NCBI RefSeq assembly: GCF_000247695.1
Contig: NW_004624751.1
Coordinates: 19,399,119 to 19,463,118, forward strand
Origin: Heterocephalus glaber
Taxonomy: Eukaryota; Chordata; Mammalia; Rodentia; Bathyergidae
DNA: 64,000 nt
Direction: 5' to 3'
This document shows positions 34,100 through 46,375 of the stretch, piece by piece. How positions within the stretch are numbered: the stretch's first letter is position 1; every line of letters starts with the position of its first letter. A program made the translations under genes and the position numbers. Below the pieces are notes generated by a model. It was not told the DNA's origin and made no database searches. It was given only the letters and a program-made list of their open reading frames with translations.

Positions 34100-34406
34100 A
34101 CTGGTGTTGTTCTAACAAAATGTCAAAGACTGGGTAACTTATAAATAATACATATTTATTTCTCAGTTTAAAGGTCTAATATCAAGACACCAACTGGTTC
34201 TATGGCCAGAAAGGGCCAGGGAATTTAATCCAGATGTCCTCACATGGTGAAAGGCATAAAAATACTTACTAGTTCCTTCTAGCCATTTTGTAAAGTTGAG
34301 AATCACATTCAGGAGGGTAATCTTCATGACTTAATATTCAAATGCCCAACCTCTTGGTGATTGTTCCAACACAGGAATTTGGCTGGACACATTTAGACCA
34401 TAGCAA
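34100..34406 (-). mobile_element. MLT1/MST-type LTR
   Basis: TGTCAAAGACTGGGTAACTT, TTATTTCTCAGTTTAAAGG, CAGATGTCCTCACATGGTGA and the end TGGACACATTTAGACCATAG match a reverse MaLR LTR. Confidence 0.8.
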
Positions 34407-35444
34407 AAAATATTTACAGATTTTGACAAATTATGAAGTTTTGTTTTCATTCAAAATGATTTGTTCAGGTTTTATGTGTTTATAGGGAAAATGGTTATAT
34501 AGGGGTGTGATATTATAATGTGTGAGAGCAATGAGATATATTTATTCTGAAAGCTTGGTAAACTTGAGAATATTCACTGATTACTAAATCATGTTGGCAT
34601 TTCCTTAATTGTAATTGATTTCAATTAGAAATTAGATTACTCACTTTGGTAAGCAATCTTAAGTCTGTAGTAATTAGGTTGACAACATAAATGTAGACTG
34701 TAATCTAAGCACACTTTCCAAATGTTTTTAGGTTGAGAGTGGGAAGAACACCGGGGTAACCAGACTGAATGAGCTACCAGGATTGTTGTACACAATTCAG
34801 AAGAGATAGAGAGATTTTGCAGGTCACCATGGAGGCAGGATTACTAAAAGGCCTAAAAGAGACCAAAGGCCATGTCTCCTCAGATGCTAATTCTTTCTCA
34901 TGTAGAGAATCCATGGATTTTACGGGCCAAGAATTTTAAGAGGATATTTGCTACACCTTGGATTCTGATTTACTAAGAGGCCTTCAATCAGTGTCTGGTG
35001 TACATGTGAGCCACTCACTCACTTGTGTGTCCTTATCTCTGTATGTATATTCACAGCACACACAAACAGGCACACACATGAGCACATGCTCATGGACAGA
35101 CACAGCTCACAGAATGAACAGCAGACATTGTAAAGTTTCAAGAATTGCTTTTATGAAAAGTTTCTTGCAATGGAAAAATTTTAGTCATCTATCGTTGGAA
35201 TAAAATATTTGTATTTTCCTATAGCCCAAAATCCATTGAGGCTAACACATCTTTTCACAGGGAATTATTTTAATTAAAGGTAAAATCTGAGCTAGCTTTA
35301 ATGGTGGAGATCTTATTATTTATGTCCTTTTAAACAGGAGATATTACCTAGTATAATTGTTAGAGAGAGGAAAAATGATTGAGAAATGTTATAGTCTATG
35401 ATAATATTGCAGATAGAGAAGTTGACTAGACAGGTAATTAACTT
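34407..35444. other. No gene recognised
   Basis: AT-rich, with a less AT-rich part at 34735-34990 and a small CACACA-rich patch near 35055-35075. The 81-residue frame at 34958-35203 shows no domain. Confidence 0.55.
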
Positions 35445-36060
35445 GTAGGTAGTTAGACAGGGCTGGCCCTCAAGGAACCAACTGGGAGAATAGTTGAGGA
35501 GCCAATATGGAGAACTACCAAGGAGTCAACATGGAAAACAAATGAGGAACATTCACTGGTTAGCATTATCAAAAGAAAAGAAGTTAGCATTATTTAAAAA
35601 AAGAAAAGAAAAGAGGTACTACTTCCCCTAAAGATGAATAGCAGTGCTTGATATTCTAAATAGGGAAATTCCTTATATATGACTTGTTTTCACATTTGAT
35701 CCTCATTTAATCAATATTACCTGGGTGACTGTACTTGTAATCTTATTGGTTTGTCATGGTTTTCTGTCCCACCTCATGCCCACCTTGTAATTTTCCATTG
35801 GGTCTTATAGTTTTGTCCCATTTTGTACCCACCTCACTTCATGGCTTTGCCATATAAACACCTTTGAAAAGTGAGGTGGGCAGGCAACCCATTTTCTGAT
35901 CCCCTTTCTGTCTCCCTTAGACAAAAGCTATTTTTCTCTCAATTAGTTTTCCCTACTCTTAACCTCTTGTTCCTAGAATTCATTCTTTAATTTTAGACAA
36001 CACAAACTCGAGTTTCAGATATCCAGTAGGTTTGGGAGTTACATCTATTCCCCCTGTATC
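35445..36060 (+). mobile_element. Possible retroviral (non-MaLR) LTR
   Basis: A unit with an A-rich half that repeats GGAGCCAATATGGAGAACTA-like phrases (35490-35545). A CCACCTCATGCCCACC block, a possible TATA region (CATATAAACACC at about 35850), pyrimidine-rich R/U5-like sequence and a TTTGGGAGTTACA end follow. The architecture fits a gammaretrovirus-like solo LTR, but I cannot name the family, and both ends are approximate. Confidence 0.4.
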
Positions 36061-36844
36061 AATAATGGCAAAATGATTATTTTTAAAATACCTGTGTCAG
36101 GAACAGTTCTCTACATAAATATTTTACATACTAAATGACAATGATTGGTAAGTGAACAATGTGGTAACATACCTGAGGTGATTTCCAAGCAAAGTATGGA
36201 AAATGCTACTTGTCTGTAGGGAAAATTACATAAGCAAGCTAAACAAAGGGTTATCTCAATAAATCTGTGAGTATCTATTTAATCTGATGGAGCATGTCTC
36301 ATGCTCAAATCTATGAGAAACCCACAAGGTTCTAAAGAAAATTACTTTGTTAGAATGACTGCCTGTTGGAATTGAAGAGAGGAATACAAAAGGAAAGGAA
36401 GATATTAGTCCCTTAAATATCTAGCAAGAAGAAGGCTAATAAAATTACTCAGGTGCAAACAAGTGAGCCCCTTCTTGAAAAATGAAAGATTACTCAGCAG
36501 GTGGAAACCAGAGGCCGTATTACTACACTACATATAAAACTACAATCAGGAGAAGTTTCCCTTTTTATTAAAGCTATTCTTATGTGTTAAAGCCTAATCG
36601 GGAATTCCTAGTATTTCCACATTTTAATTTCAAAACTGCTATGAACAAGCATTTTTTACATTCTCTAACTCCCAATTTAAGAATGGGGTTGTCTATACCT
36701 GTTAACTTATCCATCTCCACAACCCAATTGTATATTGGGTGTACAATGGCAGATAATTTGGCTCTTGAATTTCCTAACTCTATCAACAGATTAAACAATG
36801 CCCAGGAGCTACCTGAAGAATTATATTAGGGAAATAATTAATGT
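36061..36844. other. No gene recognised
   Basis: Overlapping frames of 72 and 81 residues on opposite strands at 36580-36829 show no known motif. Confidence 0.55.
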
Positions 36845-36995
36845 TGTACATTATGGATTGTATCTAGATGTCTCCCCGCTAAGCCTCATGCAGTCATAGG
36901 TGGGACTTTTCGGAGGTGGCTGGGTCTAGAGTTTGCTAGACTGGGATTGATTCATAGTGCAACACTGAAATTAAGGGCAGTAGGGTCATTTTAAT
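36845..36995 (+). mobile_element. MaLR LTR, 5' end only
   Basis: TTATGGATTGTATCTAGATG, CCTCATGCAGTCATAGGTGG, GTGGCTGGGTCTAGAG and ACTGAAATTAAGGGCAG match the first about 150 bp of the copy at 29527. The rest is missing. Confidence 0.75.
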
Positions 36996-37099
36996 TTGGG
37001 GGTTGTGCCAGAAATGGCACAGTGCCAGATCTTGTGAATAAGGTAGATGAAAACATATCACCATTTTTTGTTGTTGTTGTTGTCTTGCTTTTGTTAGTT

Positions 37100-37244
37100 A
37101 GTTTGTTTGTTTGAGACAGGGTCTTGCTATGTAGGCTTGCCTTGAGCTCACTATGTAGTCCGGACTGGCCTTGAACTCCAGGTGATCCTCCTGCCTCAGC
37201 CACCCAAGTGCTGGGATTATAGGTGGGTACTCCCACACCCAGCA
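37100..37244 (-). mobile_element. B1 SINE
   Basis: GAGACAGGGTCTTGCTATGT, two similar CTCACTATGTAG/CTATGTAGGC segments (the B1 internal duplication), CAGCCACCCAAGTGCTGGGA and a CACACCCAGC end, read on the plus strand. The T-rich left flank (GTTTGTTTG) is the reversed A tail. Confidence 0.9.
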
Positions 37245-37494
37245 AAATACCATGTTCTTACTGGTCTCCTTTCTGCTTAGTGACACTTAGCAGCAGACTT
37301 CTTGTACTTCTTATCGCACCTTATAAAGACACCACAGTGGACTTGCTGACTCTTTCAGAAAGAGCCAATGAATAACTGAAAAATTTTGCTCAAAGCAAGA
37401 TGGAGTATTTTAAGGGAATAAATGACGATGTGTTTTTTACTGCAATCCATTTTTTAACAATGTAAATATTTACTGTGGGGGGATATTTTCGTAT

Positions 37495-37690
37495 TTTGTT
37501 TTGTTTTGTGATACTTAAAATTGAATCCAGGACCTTCATACTGAGCTACATCCCCAGCCTTTCTGTCTCCCCTGACCCCTTCCTTCCTTTCTTCCTTCCA
37601 TTTTATTTTGAGCCACTGTGTGGTTCAATTGCTCAGGCTATCCTGGATCTTGCTATCATCCTACCTCCTCATTTTGTTGAAGAGGCATCA
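37495..37690 (-). mobile_element. B1-ID dimeric SINE
   Basis: On the plus strand an inverted ID half (TGAATCCAGGACCTTCATAC, TGAGCTACATCCCCAGCC) comes first. It is followed after a CCTTCC-rich linker by an inverted, truncated B1 half (TTTTATTTTGAGCCACTG, CTCAGGCTATCCTGGATCTT). Same arrangement as 51736-51918 and the reverse of 18472-18652. Confidence 0.7.
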
Positions 37691-38694
37691 GTGTTAACCA
37701 CACGTCTCCCCTTTGAAAGAGACCCCTTTGTAGACTGGAGACACCAATATGAGCAGAGTACTGCCACTTCTTAGAGATTTGAGTCTCAGCTTGGTAAGAC
37801 CACTCTTCTAAATTTCTGCATTTTAAAACTTCCAAGCTCTTTTCCTTGTTTCCTGAGTCCTACCACAGTTGCTTTCTGAATTTGCTGCGTTTCTGCTACG
37901 TTAGCATTCCCATGTTTATTCAATAATTTAGCTCACAAAACACCCCTCTTAGTAATTATTCATACTAAATTCTCTTACACAATAGCTAGTTCTTTTTTCT
38001 GTCAACAGACATGGGTCCTAACTGATATAATGAATTATTTTAGAAGTATAAACTGAAGAACATTTTACATAGATCAGTGTATGATTTTTATACCCTTTAC
38101 CCCACTTACACCTACTGGTTCTCTTTGAATGTAGGATTACTTAAATATTTTTTTCACATATACAGAAAATAGTAATTTTTGTACAAAATTAAGTTAGAAA
38201 TGCTGTAAGAAATTATTAAAGCCAAACACTCTGACAATTTATAGATCAGCCTTACCTAGTGATAGATGTTATAAAATTAAAAATCTCACAGTTTACAATA
38301 TTAAAATTTTGCACAAGCTTTAAAATAAAACACCTTCAAAACCATAATAAATGATTATGACATTGATTACTAGATCTTATTCATTAAAATCATTCAGTTT
38401 TTTTCATTATTAATATACTACCACAATCAGCAGCATAATTCAACAGTGGGAAACACATACTACAAAATGAACTGTTCAAGTCGAGGTGCTAGTATTGTCA
38501 CTTACCAATTGATATGGAGCAGATGACCTAGTCTTCATAATTGTACTTAACTCATACCACTCAATGATGAGTAAGTAAGTTAGAGTGCAGAAAAGGCTTA
38601 GAAGAATGATAGTTAATAGAAAAGGAAATGTAAATGTCACCAGTTGACTGTCACTAAGCTCCACAAATTTAGGGACTTGGGACATTCTTTTTTC
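37691..38694. other. No gene recognised
   Basis: AT-rich. A 69-residue minus-strand frame at 38476-38685 includes a hydrophobic stretch but has no homology I can name. Confidence 0.55.
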
Positions 38695-38790
38695 ACTGCT
38701 TTTTGCCTAGAACCTAAAATAGTACCTGGCAGGGGGCCAACTCTCAGTTACTAATAGTTGAATGGATAAATACATAAATTAAAATGAGAT
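38695..38790 (+). mobile_element. MIR/L2 3' end fragment
   Basis: CCTAGAACCTAAAATAGTAC followed by CTGGCAGGGGG and TAGTTGAATGGATAAATAC resembles the AACAGTGCCTGGCACATAGT...TTGAATGAATGAA ending. Confidence 0.5.
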
Positions 38791-40158
38791 ACTTTAGGAA
38801 CTTAGGGTTGAACCACAGACATTGAAAATCCACCAAGAAAGTAAGCATCTTGGAACAGTATCATATGCTCTCCCAAGATAGCTCACCTCCATAGCAACAT
38901 AAACAATCTTTTTTGAAACAAAATTTTAAAGTATTTCATAAAATCTTTTGGCCTGCCTTACAATGGTAAAGAAAGTGTTGTTGCCTGAAATGAAGATACT
39001 TCTTTTAGTGTTTGAGCAGCTGAATTACATTTCTAATCAAATATACTCGACATTTTCACATTCAGAGTTGCAATACTTCCCTTGGCTTGACTTGAAGTGA
39101 AACTAGGATTGCCATAATTGTTGACATCAGGGAGAATTTCAAATAAGTTTAATAAAATGTCCAATAGTTTTATAAGAAAATCTTAATGACCATTCCTCGT
39201 GGAACTCAATCAAATATGACCAATATTCCATACTGACATGTTTTCTTTCTTATAAGGACTTCTTATAAAAAATACAGATATTTCTCAAAATGTGATGGAA
39301 TTATATCCTGACAAACTGAAAAATATCATGTCAAATATGCCCTTACTACACCTAACTTATCAAACAGCATAGTTTAGCCGGGCTTCTTAAACATGCTCAG
39401 AACACTTTAGTTGGCCTACAGTTGAATAGAATCTTTTAACAGAAAGCCTATTCTATATAAAGTGTTGACTATCTCACATAATTTATGAATACTACACTGA
39501 AAATGAAAAGCAGAATGATTGTATGGGCATATTTTGTATCATTGTAAAGTTATGATATGCCATGTATGTGTTGCTGCTATGTGAAATGAACGACCTCATG
39601 CTTCCCAAGGCTGATTCACTGTAGACTTTGATGTTCTCACCATCTTCCTCATAAGTCCTCACTAGATCTTACAGTAAAAGAACTATAAAATAATACAAAT
39701 TCATGTGTGGCCTGATTCTTTTTAATTTATAAGAAATTCTGCAGTTTTGCTTTGTGTTAAATCTCTATTGCTGGCACTCCAGTTTTGGGAGTTGAGTCTG
39801 TTTCAAATACAATATTTATAGTGGTGGAAAAAAAGAATCTTTTTGTGAAGACGAAAATAAAGAAGTCCTTAGAATGATCCACTGTACTATAAGGATAAAA
39901 TATTAGTTAATGAATGACTGGGGAAAATACTTTTTAAAACTGTATATGTGTTAATCACAAAGAAAGTTATTTTATAGCTAAAAAATGTAAATGTACAAGT
40001 TATTAAGTTTTTCAGTGAGGTCTTTCTAGAGAAAAGCATTTCAAGGAATATAAATACTCCTTAAGACTTAGGGTTTAGGTTTTCCAGTATTTTACATTTC
40101 ATGGACCAATACTAAATTTAGGTAAACAAATAATTGAGAAAGTTAAAGGGAAAGGCAG
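38791..40158. other. No gene recognised
   Basis: AT-rich DNA without identifiable repeats or frames. Confidence 0.55.
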
Positions 40159-40268
40159 AAAATACTAATAGCAGCCTGGGATTTAGCTCAGTGGTTCTGC
40201 CACCTGCTTCACAAGCACAAGGTTCGATCCCCAGTACCAAAAAAAAAAAAAAAAAAATACTAATAGCA
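40159..40268 (+). mobile_element. Young ID-like SINE with perfect TSD
   Basis: CTGGGATTTAGCTCAGTGG (A box), AGGTTCGATCCCCAGTACC (B box) and a pure A tail. AAAATACTAATAGCA is repeated exactly at 40159-40173 and 40254-40268. The unbroken tail and perfect duplication suggest recent insertion. Confidence 0.97.
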
Positions 40269-40594
40269 AATGCTAATATCAAAATGATATGTAAATCACA
40301 CCATAAAAATGACTCGTGCTTTGCTAATTTCAAGTAACTTGTGTTTATTAAGATTAAAAAAGTAGTGATATATTCAAGTTTTGCTGCACAGCTCTTCATA
40401 GATCTCTAATTCCTTACAAGACATCATTTTTCTTTATAGATGATAGCAATTAAAGTATCAAGAAAATATTTTACCACATTATGGCCTCAGGGAGCCCAGT
40501 ATACTAGCTTCTCTAAAAGAAGTATGCATACACTATCCAGGGTTTGAAATGCACTGGGGAAATTTTTCCCTTATTTTTTCTTTTTCTTGCTTTC

Positions 40595-40694
40595 NNNNNN
40601 NNNNNNNNNNNNNNNNNNNNNNNNNNNNNNNNNNNNNNNNNNNNNNNNNNNNNNNNNNNNNNNNNNNNNNNNNNNNNNNNNNNNNNNNNNNNNN
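40595..40694. other. Assembly gap (100 N)
   Basis: Exactly 100 N, the conventional unknown-length filler. It sits in T-rich sequence directly before a reversed SINE poly-A tail. The frames spanning it are artefacts. Confidence 0.99.
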
Positions 40695-40714
40695 AATTTT
40701 TCCCCTTTTTTTTT

Positions 40715-40817
40715 TTTTTCTTTCTTTTTTTTTTTTTTTTTTTGGCACTGAAGATCAAACTCATGACCTTGTGCTTTCAAGGTAGGCGCAGTGCCTCTGA
40801 GCTAAATCCTTGCCCCC
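40715..40817 (-). mobile_element. ID-like SINE next to gap
   Basis: Long T run interrupted by C (reversed tail), then GATCAAACTCATGACCTTG (B box reversed) and CTCTGAGCTAAATCCTTGCC (A box reversed). Confidence 0.9.
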
Positions 40818-41445
40818 TAATTTCTCCCTTTTTCATTTCCCCATGCCCTCTGAAAACCATGTCTATCACACTCAGTCCCCAGCAACTCTAAAGAGACACT
40901 GGGTCATGGAAACACAAAGATACCATTTCTTACTTTACTGTTACTAACATAATTTGAACCACCACATAACTTAAATAATTTACTTCTGAGGTAAAATAAT
41001 ATTTATCTGATTTATTTTCAATTAAAATATTTGATCTCTTCCCTTTTCTTAAAGTAGAAAGAAAGGGGGAAACAATAAAGAAAATAAAGCAGAGATCAAT
41101 GGGTAACCTATTATTTCAAAACTAATATCTCAAAACTGATATCTCTAAGGCATTTAGTCTAAAAATGATAACAGGAAGGGGAAATCTACAAAATGCTATA
41201 CGACTCAAGAAGTCGAAGTTGTAAATTGAGCTCACAGTTGAGAGCATTTACTTATAAAGGGCACAAAACACAACACTCTAAAGTGAAAGCTTCAAAACTA
41301 TCACATCTGTTCATTTTATCAAACATCACCATGACATATTCCTCTTCAAGATAGCCTTTATATTCAGGAAGAAAAAGCAATCCCATTGCCAATTTTAATA
41401 ATGCCAAAGGTAGCACATTTTATTTCACAATAAGATAGAATAAGG
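40818..41445. other. No gene recognised
   Basis: AT-rich sequence with no repeats identified. Confidence 0.55.
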
Positions 41446-41690
41446 GTCTGCAAACTTTTTCTATTATAATCCAAATAACATTTTAGGACATGCAGTCTCT
41501 TACTACTACTCAACTCTGCAATGGCAGCACAAAGCCAGTCCAAGTGATGGTAAACTGTTCTGTAAACGTGTTCACCAGAATGAACAATGAATTGGACTTG
41601 CCACACAGGTATAATTGCCAGCCACTTGATACTTATTTCATTAAAGTGTTCCATGTTTATAATTCTACTAACTTTTCATAAATTATTTAA
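41446..41690 (+). mobile_element. Old hAT-type (MER) DNA transposon
   Basis: GGTCTGCAAACTTTTTCTAT, TTTTAGGACATGCAGTCTCT, ACTACTCAACTCTGCAATGG and GCAGCACAAAGCCAG follow the same mammalian element as 30017-30200. This copy preserves its 5' end. Frames at 41364-41681 arise from it. Confidence 0.6.
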
Positions 41691-43169
41691 AACTTTTAAA
41701 ATTAAGTCAAAATGTCTGCAGTTATCTATTAAAAGACTTCAATCAAAAAATGTTGTATATTAAGATGAGTGTATCTCCCTGATACATTATTTTTTTTAAT
41801 ATCTGAGGTACCATTTATTTACAATAAACATATACTTCATTTATATTAAATTTTCTATTAGATTGACAATTGAAAGTGTGCTGTCCAGAAACAAAAAGGA
41901 GAATGTGATTTAGAGAATGTTAAAGTTAACATAATTTGAAGAAACTGCTATAACTCTACTTCTCAAATTAGAGATTAAAAATGAGTCTCCTGTCTTAGAA
42001 ATCAGTTGACACTAGTCTGAATTTTGACAAAACAAAGATTTGATTGTAGCCCACAGTACTTTCCACCTCACAGAAGAATTTGCTTTTCTCACTTATCTTT
42101 CTTTAGAAATATGTAAGTTCTTTAATTCTTTATATTAAATAGATTTTTTCTTAGAATCTTTAAAGGATAATTTTTAAATATTTTAAGGAAATATCTAAAT
42201 ATGTTTTTTTAAATTCTCCAATAAATATTTCTGAAACAATTACTAGTAAATTGGTGCCTATATTTAAGCAAAAATATTTTAAATTGTCAATCATCACTGG
42301 ATATGATATTTAACTCCAACTTTTATATCAGGTGTTTATTTTAAGGTTTTCAGCCTGTTATAAATTACTGATGTTACTTCACACTTAGAACATATATTTT
42401 CATTTCACACAACGATTACTTTTAGACTTTCAATAAGTAGTTGTCTAAAAGATGGTTTATGATGATTTCTTTTTTAAAAAAGTGAAAAAGACCACTCTAC
42501 TGTGACCAAATTTTTGTTCAAATTTTAGAACTTACTTAGAAGGGTGGAATGGGCTGGGAGCTGTTCTGAAGTTATGTGCTTTTGTCCTCTGCACACTCCC
42601 AAAAATCAGCCATCCTTACATGGACAAAACAGCCATTCTCCTGGGCATGGTACTAAATGAATCAGAAGCCTGTGATTTATATTAATGTCAAGACTCACTG
42701 CAGAGGCAAACAAAAAGTGCCAACTATATAGCTCTTGTTCCAAGATTTAAAGCAAGTCTTATACTGTTCATGAGTTTGCTTAGAAAACTAACTGCCTTTC
42801 TTAGTGTATTCCTCTAAGAAAAGTTCAACCCCACCCAGCCTTCCCATATTCTATGGGCCAAATGGATTCTGCAATGCAGAAGTACAGATTCCAGTTCTTG
42901 TGAGCGTTAGCAACTCATACTTTTTATGGTGATAGGATTTAGACCTATCGGAGATGTGTACCCTAGCCAAAGAGATCCCTTTCCAAAAAGTAATTAAAGG
43001 ATGAATACATAACGCCCTTCTGATTAGAATTTAGACTTTTTTAGAGCTTCTCTTGTGGAATAAGACTGTACTGGTAGGCATCAGTTGACAAAAAAAATAG
43101 ATAACAACACCAAGGGTATGGACAGCACCACTGTTGGAAGGGTCTGGGAAACACGTTGGTCCCTATAAT
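41691..43169. other. No gene recognised
   Basis: AT-rich to about 42535. The part from about 42540 to 42960 is GC-richer and less stop-dense; no coding signal or repeat could be assigned. Confidence 0.5.
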
Positions 43170-43540
43170 CTGTGTGTGTTTGTCAGCTTTCCTTGTCCTG
43201 GGACAGAAAACTCAGCAACCACAATAAAAGGATAAGAGATTTAATTTGGCTCATGATCTCAGAAGACTCTCTCCATGGTTAGCTGGCTCCAAGGCAGATT
43301 ATCACAGCAGAAGTGTGTGACAGAACAAAGCAGCTCAATACATGGTGGCCTGGAAGCAGAACAGATTGGAAAGAGTGCCAACAAGACTTGTACCCTCCAT
43401 AGGCACACCTCTGGTGACCTGCACCCAACTAGGCCTATCTTAAAACAGCACATTCAACTATGAACATCAGTGGATTAATCCACTGGACAGTAGAGCCTCC
43501 CAATAATACAATTGCTTCTCTAAGAGTCTCTTGACGCTGG
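43170..43540 (-). mobile_element. MaLR-type solo LTR
   Basis: ACAGAAAACTCAGCAACCAC, AAGAGATTTAATTTGGCTCA, GTTAGCTGGCTCCAAGGCAG, CATGGTGGCCTGGAAGCAGA and TGGATTAATCCACTGG are the reverse of the 8532/29527 LTR landmarks. Confidence 0.75.
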
Positions 43541-44133
43541 GAAAGTCATAGCCAATCCATAAGATACAAACTCTTAAATATTGTTACATATTGTCAGTGC
43601 ATAATATCACAGTCATAAGTAGCTACACATTTGTATTTAACTAATGTTAAGTCATAATGTTTCACCCATGAGTTTAGTGGTAATATGTGTTCCATAAGTT
43701 TTATAAGGGTGTGTGATATTCAACAGTGGATTATCAATAAAAGATACCACCAACTTTGGTAAATATTATATTTTTCTGTTTAAGAATCTCTAGATTGTAA
43801 TGGAAAAGTAAAAATAATGCATACTATGATATAAATACAATAAATGCAAATTTGCTGTGCTTTAATTTTTTTCACATTTCAGCACATACTAGGAATGAAT
43901 GGATCTCTAAGAAATGTGTGACATCTGCTGTAATTTTGCACCATACCCTCCCAAGGTGTAATAGAGTCAACAATTAAGCTTAACTGTCCCGACCTGGCAG
44001 ATACCATTAATCATTTAAAAAGTAAGGACACTGCTACATTATAAAGGAAATAAAGTACTGAGTTATATCAAAAACTACTGAATAGAGGATTTTCTCTTTC
44101 CATCAATTCAACTATGAATGATTAAGACATCTC
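43541..44133. other. No gene recognised
   Basis: AT-rich DNA; nothing identified. Confidence 0.55.
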
Positions 44134-44470
44134 TGAGTCCATTAGACTGCTGTAACAAAAACATTGTAAGTTGAGTGGGTTCAAACAACAAATATTTATT
44201 CCTCATAATTCTGGAGTCTAGTTAGTACCAGATCAAAGTGCTGGTAGTTTCACTGTCTTCAGCTATTTGGTTCACACATACCAGTGGGGACAGAGGACCT
44301 CTCTGGGGCCTCTTTTCTAAGGGCACTAATCTCATTTATGAGGGCTTTACCTTCACAGTCTCACAAAGGCTTCACCCCACCCACCGAAGATCTCACCTTT
44401 TAATATCATCACATTGGAGGTTAAGATTTCAGTGTATCAATTTTTAGGGGAGATACAAATTTCCATATTA
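44134..44470 (-). mobile_element. MLT1-type LTR
   Basis: TCCATTAGACTGCTGTAACA, CAAATATTTATTCCTCATAA, TCTGGAGTCTAG, GGGCACTAATCTCATTTATG and ACATTGGAGGTTAAGATTTC occur in the order of a reverse MLT1 LTR. Confidence 0.85.
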
Positions 44471-45019
44471 TTGTGATAAAGCTGCTTTGATAAGGATATA
44501 TTATTTAATACCATCCTGTTGGATTAAGTTTGCTGTTTTATTCAGTATAATTTGCAAGTACATTCCTAGTTTAAATTGGCTTATGATTCTTATTTTGTAC
44601 TATTGTGTATTAGAATCATCCTCCTATGTAGGCTCCTTATATAAATTGGGGAATTTTGTTTCAATGTTGATACTTTATCTGTTCCTAGATACAAATATCC
44701 AGATAATTTATAAATAATCTATATTCTTGTATTATTGTAAAGGATCTTTTATTTTATTTGTTTATTATTAGTGTAGAGAAATAACATTAATTTTTGAAAG
44801 CTGATTTTCTTAGTCACTTTATTATCACCCTTAAATGGTGATGCTGGCATATAAATTTCTTTTTCTCTAATGTCATAATCAATATCCATTACCACCCACA
44901 CTGTCGTAAACAAGAAGCATGCAAGACTGGGTGACAGACATTTTCTTTTTGTGAAGATCATTTCTTTTGCTGGCTTTTTATGGCCTTCCATTTCACTCGG
45001 TAGTGATGTACTGTAAATG

Positions 45020-45270
45020 TTTGTGATAGAAACTGATTGTGTCAACTTGAGTAAGAAACGCCCAACTAAATTGGATTGGCATAATTCTGGGTGGCTGGAT
45101 CTCCAGGGTAAAGACATCCCTTTTGGACTCTTCCACACCTGATTCTGTAGGCTGCCATTGTAAGTCTACTTTGTAAATATATGTATGTATGTATGTATGT
45201 ATATATATCATAAATAAAGATAGATAGATATAAATCTGTTTCTCTAGTGAGCATTGACAGCGACAATGTT
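45020..45270 (+). mobile_element. LTR-like mammalian repeat with microsatellite
   Basis: TTGTGTCAACTTGAGTAAG, GGCATAATTCTGGGTGGCTG, then TATG/GATA simple repeats (45178-45231) and TCTGTTTCTCTAGTGAGCAT. A common old mammalian repeat has this order, including an internal TATA/TCTA microsatellite before a CTGTTTCTCTGGAGAA end. The reverse-oriented relative is at 3645-4115. The 129-residue minus-strand frame at 44749-45138 overlaps it and is not a gene. Confidence 0.45.
45178..45231. repeat. (TATG)n / (GATA)n microsatellite
   Basis: About five TATG units followed by TATATA and three GATA units, inside the repeat above. Confidence 0.85.
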
Positions 45271-46309
45271 TAAGAGTTGGACTGTGTAGTTAAGGGAGCT
45301 CTGGTCTGTGGCCTTTGTTGACTCTCAAGTGTAAATACTCCCACCATAACTGATTTCAGGCTACCAGAGCAAAGTCACTGGCAGCAGAGCTGGGACAGAA
45401 GCTGTACAGTCAGCTCTCTCAGGTTGGTCCAGCAGCTCTAGCTTAGACCCAGAAGCAACTTACTGACTTATAGTTTCATAGTTTGCAAATTATGCACAAT
45501 CAGGAGACAGACAGGGCTGACTGTCACACAATATTTTAAAGAGTAACAAAATCAGATGGTTACCCATTCCAAGGAGTCATTTCAGTGAGGTAATAGGGTT
45601 TACTTGACAAGTACAGTTTGTTGTGTTTTGATGGTTTTAGAACGAAGGCTTTATCTAATAATATTTTTATTCATGATGTTCCTCAAGAAATATTTATGCT
45701 TTGCACTTTGACACCAATAAAAGAGCTAAATGTCACATTTTATAGTTCTCATTCTTTTGCATTTGGGAAAATGAATATGCAACCATGAACTGACAGAGGA
45801 CATTGGCAGCTTCAATGCAATCATTAAAAATGCATTGCTATTTCTCAAGAGCCATCAATGGGGAATTCTTTCTTTAAGGCCTTGCCTGACTTAGGGATGA
45901 GAATTTGTGCATCACATTCAACTGCTTTAAGAATAAATGAGCATGCTTTGCCCTTAAATTTTGTAATATACACAACTTAGAAAACAATAAAATAATATTA
46001 ATACATCTTTCAATAAAACTATATTCTAATATTTTTCATTCCTATATTTCTTTCACTTTTTAAAAAAATTGGAGTCTATTTGTATCCACTTTCTTTCTCC
46101 CCTTGGTCTAAATAGCATTTTCTTCTAATAGTCTAATGATTATACTTTGCAGGCAGAATACCCCATTCTGACTAGAAGCAAACACTCATTTTATTCTTCC
46201 ACTCACTCTGCAGCAATCTCAAATAGTTGGCTTTAATATAAAGCTCCTGGCTAGTAACTCAGCCACTCTCCCACACAGCCAGCTATTCACAATCTGTACA
46301 AATCCCTCA
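45271..46309. other. No gene recognised
   Basis: The first 200 bases are GC-richer (GCAGCAGAGCTGGGACAG near 45381) and may be a repeat remnant; the rest is AT-rich. Confidence 0.5.
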
Positions 46310-46375
46310 ATTCAATTTCATTCAATGCAGTTCAATTCAATGCAGCTCAATTCAATTCAGTTCAATTCATTCTAC
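46310..46375. repeat. (TTCAA)n pentanucleotide repeat
   Basis: Repeated TTCAA/TGCAG units with interruptions. They produce the curious MQFNSMQLNSIQFNS start of a short frame at 46325. Confidence 0.8.

Noticed and set aside
40171..40240. tRNA gene suggested by A and B boxes
   Set aside because: All tRNA-like copies carry the SINE body, A tails and target duplications, and lack a foldable tRNA cloverleaf with a CCA-proximal stem.
40513..40891. Frames spanning a run of X residues
   Set aside because: They cross a 100-N assembly gap and poly-A/T sequence; not biological.
44749..45138. 129-residue minus-strand frame
   Set aside because: It overlaps an LTR-like repeat and AT-rich flank; no motif, no supported start.
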